A DNA stretch of 6,119 nucleotides, from assembly GCA_029009035.1 (NCBI GenBank), contig JAQXJQ010000220.1:1-6119 (forward strand), in the 5' to 3' direction. Both the position numbers and the translations under genes were made by a program. Below, one piece after another: positions 1 through 4,564 of the stretch. This DNA comes from Oscillospiraceae bacterium. Its GTDB lineage: Bacteria > Bacillota > Clostridia > Oscillospirales > Oscillospiraceae. Numbering within the stretch: position 1 is the first letter of the stretch; the number at the start of each line of letters is the position of its first letter. The notes under the pieces were generated by a model that saw only the letters and a program-made list of their open reading frames with translations, was not told the DNA's origin and made no database searches.

Positions 1-906
1 ATGTATGTGGGCAACTACGACTTCTGGTACGAGTCCTCCCAGCTGGTGCAGAACCTCATCAAGCAGCAGAACAAGCGCAACGAGGACAAGATCCGCGAGC
101 TGCAGGAGTTCATCTCCCGCTTCTCCGCCAACAAGTCCAAGTCCAAGCAGGCCACCGCCCGGCGCAAGCTGCTGGACAAGCTGACCATCGAGGAGATGCC
201 CGCCTCCTCCCGCCGCTACCCCTGGGTGGGCTTCTCCCCCGACCGGGAGGTGGGCAAGGACATTCTCTTTGTCACCGACGTGTCCAAGACCGTGGACGGC
301 GTGAAGGTGCTGGACAAGGTCTCCTTCATAGTGGGTCACGGCGACAAGATCGCCTTCGTGGGCGACAACGAAAACGCCCACACCGCCCTGTTCAAGATCC
401 TCACCGGCGAGTGGGAGCCTGACGAGGGCACCGTGAAGTGGGGCCAGACCGCCACCTTCTCCTACTTCCCCAAGGACAACTCCCCCTTCTTCAACGGCTG
501 CGAGCTGAGCATTCTGGACTGGATGCGCCAGTTCTCCGACGACGAGCACGAGAGCTATCTCCGGGGCTTCCTGGGCCGGATGCTCTTCTCCGGCGACGAC
601 ATCTTCAAGCCCGTAAAGGTGCTCTCCGGCGGTGAGAAGGTGCGCTGTATGCTCTCCCGCATGATGCTCTCCGGCGCCAATGTGCTGCTGCTGGATCAGC
701 CCACCAACCACCTGGATCTGGAGTCCATCGCCGCCCTCAACAACGGTCTGGAGGCCGTGAAGTGCAACGTGCTCATCTCCTCCCATGACCACCAGCTGGT
801 GCAGACCGTGTCCAACCGCATCTTCGACTTTACCGCCGACGGCAAGCTCATCGACCGCCGCATGAGCTACGAGGATTATCTGGCGTCTCAGCTGACCCAT
901 GAGTGA
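1..906 (+). CDS. ABC-F family ATP-binding protein, YbiT-like, C-terminal part (5' partial)
   Basis: This is a soluble ABC-F ATPase fragment. Members of the family have two nucleotide-binding domains (NBDs), no membrane domain, and generally act on the ribosome. The visible 301 residues hold the end of NBD1 (a YVGNYDFWY stretch as in YbiT-type members), the charged interdomain linker (about residues 15-62) and all of NBD2 (about 87-290). In NBD2 the signature LSGGEK (208-213), the D-loop region NHLDLES and the switch His262 are intact. The Walker A is degenerate, with His127 in place of Lys. The Walker B Glu is Gln233 (LLLDQPTNHLD), and the usual Q-loop Gln is Lys158. Family members are about 520-540 residues, so the ATG at base 1 is almost certainly internal and the gene begins left of the window. 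The stop overlaps the start of the DUF1294 gene. Family assignment is firm; the cellular role (translation factor, or antibiotic resistance, which is less likely) cannot be settled here. Confidence 0.93.
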   Translation: MYVGNYDFWYESSQLVQNLIKQQNKRNEDKIRELQEFISRFSANKSKSKQATARRKLLDKLTIEEMPASSRRYPWVGFSPDREVGKDILFVTDVSKTVDGVKVLDKVSFIVGHGDKIAFVGDNENAHTALFKILTGEWEPDEGTVKWGQTATFSYFPKDNSPFFNGCELSILDWMRQFSDDEHESYLRGFLGRMLFSGDDIFKPVKVLSGGEKVRCMLSRMMLSGANVLLLDQPTNHLDLESIAALNNGLEAVKCNVLISSHDHQLVQTVSNRIFDFTADGKLIDRRMSYEDYLASQLTHE

Positions 907-1174
907 GCAGCTGTACGCTCTGCTGATCTGGCTGGGCTGTCTCAGCGTATTTGCGTTTCTCCTCTTCGGAGCGGACAAGTACAAGGCCAAACGGGGCCGC
1001 TGGCGCATTCCGGAGGCCGCCCTGCTCTCCTGCGCCCTGTTCGGCGGCGGCGTGGGCGCTCTGCTGGGCATGGAGCTCTTCCGCCACAAGACCCGAAAGC
1101 CCCTTTTTTCCGTTGTCATCCCCCTTTCCGCCCTGTTCCAGCTGGGGCTTCTCCTCTGGGTCTGGCTAAAATGA
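899..1174 (+). CDS. DUF1294 family small membrane protein
   Basis: This 91-residue protein is hydrophobic, with three likely membrane segments at about residues 4-24, 38-60 and 68-90. The DUF1294 pattern is clear: a GADKYKAKRGRWRIPE stretch after the first segment, then a glycine-rich GGGVGALLGM segment and FRHKTRKPLF. The length fits the family (about 85-120 residues). The function of DUF1294 is unknown, and nothing here adds a biochemical clue. The start ATG lies inside the 3' end of the ABC-F gene (8-base overlap) and has no good Shine-Dalgarno at normal distance, so translation is probably coupled to the upstream gene and both are likely on one transcript. No convincing terminator follows. 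Confidence 0.88.
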   Translation: MSEQLYALLIWLGCLSVFAFLLFGADKYKAKRGRWRIPEAALLSCALFGGGVGALLGMELFRHKTRKPLFSVVIPLSALFQLGLLLWVWLK

Positions 1175-1224
1175 CCGAAAATGCTCCCTTTTCTGCATCA
1201 TTTTTCCAAACAAGGAAAAGTGGG

Positions 1225-1253
1225 TTGACATTCCTTTTATTATCCGTTACAAT
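1225..1253 (+). promoter_or_regulatory. Sigma-A promoter for the 96-aa gene / NlpC-P60 unit
   Basis: A consensus -35 TTGACA (1225-1230) and a near-consensus -10 TACAAT (1248-1253) are separated by exactly 17 bases, in an AT-rich pocket inside an otherwise GC-rich sequence. Transcription should start near 1260, giving a leader of about 30 bases before the ATG at 1290. It is the best promoter in the window and probably serves both downstream genes, as only 38 bases separate them and no second promoter is seen. Confidence 0.85.
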
Positions 1254-1272
1254 GGTTACAAATCGGTTACAA
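1246..1272 (+). repeat. Three direct GTTACAA repeats over the -10 and start region
   Basis: GTTACAA occurs at 1246-1252, 1255-1261 and 1266-1272; the last two are preceded by G, and the first and third are followed by T. The first copy contains most of the -10 element, the second covers the expected transcription start, and the third lies in the early leader. Start-to-start spacings are 9 and 11 bases, about one helical turn each. This could be an operator for an unknown regulator, or chance similarity in AT-rich DNA. Confidence 0.55.
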
Positions 1273-1289
1273 TTTTTCAGGAGGCTATT

Positions 1290-1580
1290 ATGTCTGATAA
1301 GAACAACACCCTGATGTACAAGGGTCATCCCCTGCGCCGCAAGGGCAATCTGGTCTACTACGGTTCCATGGCCGACAAATATATCATCATGATGCAGATC
1401 TCCGCCACCCAGAAGGAGGGCGGCCTGGATCTGGCGTCCAAGGTCCACATGGAGCTTCAGCTCACCGATCCCGACCTCAAGAGCCGCGACCGGGTGGTCA
1501 AGAAGAGCGACCTGCCCGACCTGTTTTCCGCCATCGACATGGGTTCCACCTGGCTCATGCGGGCTCTGGCCGGCAAGTAA
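1290..1580 (+). CDS. Conserved-looking hypothetical protein, 96 aa
   Basis: I cannot assign a function. The product is a small, soluble, mixed-charge protein with no signal peptide, membrane segment or metal-binding motif. Its N-terminal part (NTLMYKGHPLRRKGNLVYYG) is rich in beta-type residues, followed by MADKYIIMMQI, then a charged stretch and a C-terminal segment that could be helical (LFSAIDMGSTWLMRALAGK). I have an uncertain recollection of similar short hypothetical proteins in Oscillospiraceae; no domain name can be given. The start is well supported: a full AGGAGG at 1279-1284 lies 5 bases upstream of the ATG and a strong promoter precedes it. It is the first gene of a unit with the NlpC/P60 hydrolase, which hints at co-expression with cell-wall functions but does not prove a role. 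Confidence 0.85.
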   Translation: MSDKNNTLMYKGHPLRRKGNLVYYGSMADKYIIMMQISATQKEGGLDLASKVHMELQLTDPDLKSRDRVVKKSDLPDLFSAIDMGSTWLMRALAGK

Positions 1581-1618
1581 ACCGCAAACACCCTGAATTT
1601 TTAACGGAGGCAACCTCT

Positions 1619-2827
1619 ATGAAAGGCAAGAAAAAGACAGCCCGAACACTGATTGCCGCCGGTATGGCCGCGGCATTGTGCGCAGGCACGGCGTTCGCCT
1701 CTGTGGGCAGCGCCCGTGTCACCGCCGACTCCCTGCGGCTGAGAAGCGGAGCCGGCACCGGCACCTCCACCCTGGCCTACGCCCCCAAAAACACGGTGGT
1801 AGAGCTGCTGGGCACGGAGGAGAACGGCTGGTACCAGGTCTCCTACCGGGATCTCACCGGCTATATGTCCGCCCAGTGGCTGGACGTCACCCTGACCCGG
1901 TCCGAGGCAGATGAACAGCCCGCGGCGGACGCCGCGGCTCCTGAGACCGCCGGGAGCGAGCCCTCCGCCGCTCCCGCGGAAGAAACTGCTCCCACGGAAG
2001 AAGCCACTCTCATGGAAGAAACCGCTCCCGCCCAGGCCGTGGACCCCGTGGTCACCGCCGACTCCCTCAATATCCGCTCCGGTCCCGGAACGGACTATCC
2101 CCGTATCGGCTCTCTGGTGAGGGGCAACAAGGTCACCATTCTGAGCACCGAGGGCGATTGGTACTACATTTCCATGGGCGATGTAACGGGCTATGTGTCC
2201 GCCGCGTACATCTCTCTGGGCGGCAGCATGGACCAGAGCGGGCTCATCACCGGCGGCCCCCTCAATGTCCGCTCCGGCCCCGGAACCGGCTACAGCCGCA
2301 TCGGTTCTCTGAAGCAGGGCAGCATTGTCACCGTCCACAGCACGGAGAACGGCTGGTGTAAGATCTCCTCCGGCTCCCTCTCCGGCTATGTGAGCGCAAG
2401 CTATGTGACCATTCTCGGCAATGTGGGTGAGAGCACTCTGGGCGCCGCCGCCGCCGCCATGGCCGTCTCTCTGTTGGGCTGCCGCTATGTCTACGGCGCC
2501 ACCGGCCCCACCAGCTTTGACTGCTCCGGCCTGTCCTACTACATCTACCGCCAGCTGGGCCACCCCATCTCCCGCGGTTCCTCTCAGCAGTACAACAACG
2601 ACGGCAGCTTCGTCCCCCTGTCCCAGGTGCAGCCCGGCGACCTCATCTTCATCTTTGATCCCCGGTTCGACGGCTCCGGCGGCAGGCTGCCCACCACCCA
2701 CATGGGCATCTATGTGGGCGACGGCAAGTTCATCCACGCCTCCACCACCTCCTACCGCGTCCAGTACGACAATCTGTACGGAAGCTACTACACCCCTTAC
2801 ATCGTGGGCGCCAAGCGAATTATCTGA
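1619..2827 (+). CDS. Secreted NlpC/P60 peptidoglycan hydrolase with three SH3 domains
   Basis: This predicted exported cell-wall hydrolase has 402 residues. A Sec signal peptide (KGKKK charged start, hydrophobic core, AFA cleavage site near residue 27) is followed by bacterial SH3 domain 1 (about 33-90), a Pro/Ala/Glu linker (about 92-142), SH3 domain 2 (about 143-202), SH3 domain 3 (about 207-268) and a C-terminal NlpC/P60 domain (about 276-402). The catalytic Cys302 sits in FDCSGL, His361 in THMGIY, and His373 (FIHAS) fits the third polar position. NlpC/P60 enzymes of this architecture usually cleave gamma-D-Glu to diamino acid bonds in stem peptides, and the SH3 domains bind the wall; substrate specificity here is inferred. 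A GGAGG 8 bases upstream supports the ATG at 1619. The gene follows the 96-aa gene by 38 bases and ends in a strong terminator. There is no LPXTG or membrane anchor. Confidence 0.95.
   Translation: MKGKKKTARTLIAAGMAAALCAGTAFASVGSARVTADSLRLRSGAGTGTSTLAYAPKNTVVELLGTEENGWYQVSYRDLTGYMSAQWLDVTLTRSEADEQPAADAAAPETAGSEPSAAPAEETAPTEEATLMEETAPAQAVDPVVTADSLNIRSGPGTDYPRIGSLVRGNKVTILSTEGDWYYISMGDVTGYVSAAYISLGGSMDQSGLITGGPLNVRSGPGTGYSRIGSLKQGSIVTVHSTENGWCKISSGSLSGYVSASYVTILGNVGESTLGAAAAAMAVSLLGCRYVYGATGPTSFDCSGLSYYIYRQLGHPISRGSSQQYNNDGSFVPLSQVQPGDLIFIFDPRFDGSGGRLPTTHMGIYVGDGKFIHASTTSYRVQYDNLYGSYYTPYIVGAKRII
1978..2031 (+). repeat. Tandem 18-base repeat, three copies, in the hydrolase linker
   Basis: Three imperfect 18-base units lie head to tail at 1978-1995, 1996-2013 and 2014-2031, each beginning GGAAGAA. 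They encode EETAPT, EEATLM and EETAPA in the Pro/Ala/Glu linker between SH3 domains 1 and 2. The unit length is a multiple of three, so changes in copy number would keep the reading frame and only alter linker length. Confidence 0.8.
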
Positions 2828-2830
2828 CCT

Positions 2831-2872
2831 ATCCCCCATCACCGGATCCCCGGTGATGGGGGATTTCTTTTT
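2831..2872 (+). terminator. Rho-independent terminator after the NlpC/P60 gene
   Basis: A perfect 15-bp inverted repeat (2831-2845 with 2850-2864) with a 4-base loop ATCC is followed by the T-rich tract TTCTTTTT (2865-2872). It begins 3 bases after the hydrolase stop codon and should end the unit started at the 1225 promoter. It therefore separates ireB transcription from the upstream genes. Confidence 0.95.
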
Positions 2873-2893
2873 GTGATCCCCGCCGCTTTCCTC

Positions 2894-2922
2894 TTTACTT
2901 TTCCCAAAAATCGGTGTACAAT
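2894..2922 (+). promoter_or_regulatory. Probable sigma-A promoter for ireB
   Basis: The -10 TACAAT (2917-2922) lies 17 bases after a weak -35 TTTACT (2894-2899, four of six consensus positions). Transcription would start near 2929. It sits between the hydrolase terminator and ireB, where a promoter is needed. The -10 sequence is the same as in the 1225 promoter, but the GTTACAA repeats are absent. Confidence 0.65.
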
Positions 2923-2940
2923 AAGCCATATACTTGGTAA

Positions 2941-2957
2941 AGGGGGTGTGCCCGGTG
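2941..2957 (+). promoter_or_regulatory. Ribosome binding site that sets the ireB start at GTG 2955
   Basis: AGGGGG (2941-2946) lies 8 bases upstream of GTG 2955, a normal distance. The in-frame ATG at 2964 would be 17 bases away. The in-frame TTG at 2934 lies upstream of this site, only a few bases from the expected transcription start, and has no binding site of its own. GTG 2955 is therefore the best start. Confidence 0.75.
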
Positions 2958-3206
2958 GACGAAATGGATTATACCCGCAAATTCAGCCTGGAGTACGACA
3001 AGGATGACGAGATCCGTGCCATTCTCACCTGTGTCTACAATTCTCTGAAGGAGAAGGGCTACAACCCCATCAACCAAATCGTGGGATATATCCTCAGCGA
3101 GGATCCCACCTATATCACCAACTACAACAATGCCCGCACCCTCATCCGCAAGCTGGACCGGGATGAGCTGCTGCAGGTCATGCTGAAGCATTATCTGTCC
3201 GCCTGA
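2955..3206 (+). CDS. ireB: IreB/ReoM family regulatory phosphoprotein (UPF0297)
   Basis: This 83-residue product carries the UPF0297/IreB hallmark KGYNPINQIVGYILSEDP (residues 34-51) followed by NNARTLIRKLDRDE (58-71). In Enterococcus faecalis, IreB is a substrate of the PASTA kinase IreK and a negative regulator of cephalosporin resistance. In Listeria the homologue ReoM controls ClpCP-dependent degradation of MurA, the first committed enzyme of peptidoglycan synthesis, and is phosphorylated on Thr7. With the GTG start chosen from the ribosome binding site, the conserved threonine (DYT) falls at position 7, matching those proteins; the function here is inferred from them. The gene has its own promoter and terminator. 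It is not next to alaS or ruvX, its usual neighbours in many Firmicutes. Kinase, phosphatase and MurA genes are not in the window. Confidence 0.93.
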   Translation: MDEMDYTRKFSLEYDKDDEIRAILTCVYNSLKEKGYNPINQIVGYILSEDPTYITNYNNARTLIRKLDRDELLQVMLKHYLSA

Positions 3207-3210
3207 ATTT

Positions 3211-3245
3211 CGGGATCGCCGCAAGGCGGTCCCGCTTTCTTTTTT
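3211..3245 (+). terminator. Rho-independent terminator after ireB
   Basis: A 10-bp stem (3211-3220 with 3225-3234, one G-T wobble) is capped by a GCAA tetraloop and followed by CTTTCTTTTTT (3235-3245). It starts 4 bases after the ireB stop. Its T-tract ends directly against the GGAGG ribosome binding site of the next gene, so it could also act as an attenuator for that gene. Confidence 0.9.
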
Positions 3246-3256
3246 GGAGGTACCCC

Positions 3257-4507
3257 ATGAAACGCTGCGCTGCGTTTTTTCTTGCCCTGGTGCTGATCCT
3301 ATCCGGCTGCGCCCATTCGACCCCCGCACCCTCTCCCTCGCCGGAGCCTTCTGTGCTGCCCTCGGCGGAGCCGTCCTCCCGGCCCGACCCCAACACTCTC
3401 TCCGCCGAAGAGCTGCTGCAGTTCATCCTCACCCGCGTGCCCGAGGGGGAGGAGGGCCCTGAGCTGGTGGATGAGTCCGAGCTGACCGTGTACTGCGCCA
3501 TGTACGGCCTGCCCCGGGAGTATCTGAACGACATGGCCGTGGCCCGTCTGGGAGGCGCCCGGGTCTTTGAGATCGCCGTGATCGACATGGCCCGCTCCGA
3601 CACCAACGCCACCGACGGACTGCTGGACTACCTCTCCCGCCGCTGGGCGGATTTCGGCGGCTACGCCCCTGACGAAGCCGACATCGCCAAGGAGGGCAAG
3701 CTCTATACCGTGAATTCCCGCCGCCGTCTGATCCTCGCTCTCAGCGAGGACAACAGCGCCGTGGTGGGCGCTCTGCTGGGCGCCGGATATGACCGTTTTA
3801 CCACGGAGATCAGCGCGGAGGTCACCCACGGCTCCTCTGAAGCTCCTCCCTCGGAGGAACCCCAGAGCTCGGAGCAGCCTTCCTCTCAGCCTCCTGTCAC
3901 TCCCGCCGATCCCGCCGCCGGCCGGCTTCCCTATGTAGACCCCAACATCGACGACATGACCGTCTATGACACCTCCGCCATTCTGGACGCATGGGAGAGC
4001 GGGGACAGTTCGGCTCTGTCCGACTATGACCGGGCCATTCTGGAGGCGGCCTCCGGGGTGCTGGCGGACATCCTGACCCCCGGTATGACCCCGCTGGAAC
4101 AGGAGACCGCCGTCTACCTGTGGATGACCCGGAACGTCTCCTACGACTACGACCACTACGACCCTCTGGCGAAGCTCTCCCCCGCCTCCTCCACCCCCTA
4201 TAACCCGCTGCTGGAGGGCAAGGGCATCTGTCTGGGCTTCTCCGTCACCTTCCAGCTGTTCATGGACATGGCCGGGATCGAGTGCATCACCGTCATCGGC
4301 GCCGCCAACCGGAGCATGGAGGACCACGCCTGGAACATGGTGCGGCTCAACGGGAACTGGTACTGCGTGGACTCCACCTGGGACAGCGGTGTGTCCCAGC
4401 GAAGCTGGCGGTACTTCAATGTGACCAGCGACTTCATCTCCAAACACGACCATCAGTGGGACTATGCCTCCGTCCCGGAGGCCACCGCCAAAGGATACGG
4501 GAAATAA
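3257..4507 (+). CDS. Lipoprotein with DUF4358-like region and transglutaminase-like domain
   Basis: This predicted 416-residue surface lipoprotein has a short signal with lipobox LSGC (Cys18 lipidated). A Ser/Pro-rich tether (19-45) is followed by a DUF4358-like region (about 48-190), a second Ser/Pro/Glu linker (about 191-222) and a transglutaminase-like domain (about 235-405). The catalytic triad is visible: Cys325 in GKGICLGFS, His357 in DHAWN and Asp372 in VDSTWD. Related domains act as cysteine proteases or transglutaminases; the substrate here is unknown, and anchoring on the outer membrane face implies an extracytoplasmic one. The motif has Leu after the catalytic Cys where many relatives have Gln. 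The DUF4358 call rests on pattern memory and is less certain than the other domains. GGAGG at 3246-3250 supports the ATG at 3257. No promoter fits between the ireB terminator and this gene, so it relies on read-through or a promoter inside ireB. Confidence 0.9.
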   Translation: MKRCAAFFLALVLILSGCAHSTPAPSPSPEPSVLPSAEPSSRPDPNTLSAEELLQFILTRVPEGEEGPELVDESELTVYCAMYGLPREYLNDMAVARLGGARVFEIAVIDMARSDTNATDGLLDYLSRRWADFGGYAPDEADIAKEGKLYTVNSRRRLILALSEDNSAVVGALLGAGYDRFTTEISAEVTHGSSEAPPSEEPQSSEQPSSQPPVTPADPAAGRLPYVDPNIDDMTVYDTSAILDAWESGDSSALSDYDRAILEAASGVLADILTPGMTPLEQETAVYLWMTRNVSYDYDHYDPLAKLSPASSTPYNPLLEGKGICLGFSVTFQLFMDMAGIECITVIGAANRSMEDHAWNMVRLNGNWYCVDSTWDSGVSQRSWRYFNVTSDFISKHDHQWDYASVPEATAKGYGK

Positions 4508-4510
4508 CAT

Positions 4511-4564
4511 AACACGGGGCTGCTGCAAAACGAAGCATTCTGCAGCAGCCCCGTGTTGATTTTT
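4511..4564 (+). terminator. Terminator between the converging lipoprotein and clpC genes
   Basis: A perfect 17-bp inverted repeat (4511-4527 with 4541-4557) has a 13-base loop and is followed on the plus strand by GATTTTT (4558-4564). The hairpin starts 3 bases after the lipoprotein stop. Its plus-strand T-tract overlaps the last bases of the clpC-like gene. Reading on the minus strand, the bases after the hairpin are only mildly T-rich (ATGTTATTTC), so it probably terminates the plus strand well and the minus strand less well. Confidence 0.88.

Noticed and set aside
1..3. ATG at base 1 as the true start of the ABC-F gene
   Set aside because: The protein starts mid-domain (end of NBD1), about 220-240 residues short of the family length; the window edge simply falls on an internal Met codon.
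848..1087. Minus-strand open frame across the ABC-F / DUF1294 junction
   Set aside because: It has no recognisable motif and is antisense to two better-supported genes.
1168..1206. Possible terminator after the DUF1294 gene
   Set aside because: Only short, AT-rich, interrupted pairing (AAAATGA with TCATTTT, and ATGC with GCAT) can be drawn, without a stable GC stem.
1601..2929. Long open frame on the minus strand (442 codons) opposite the NlpC/P60 gene
   Set aside because: It is a codon-bias shadow: low-complexity Gly/Ala/Val/His-rich translation with no domain, fully antisense to a clear gene and running through a terminator hairpin.
2934..2936. TTG as the ireB start (90 residues)
   Set aside because: It has no upstream ribosome binding site, would begin only about 5 bases from the predicted transcription start, and adds residues not seen in the family.
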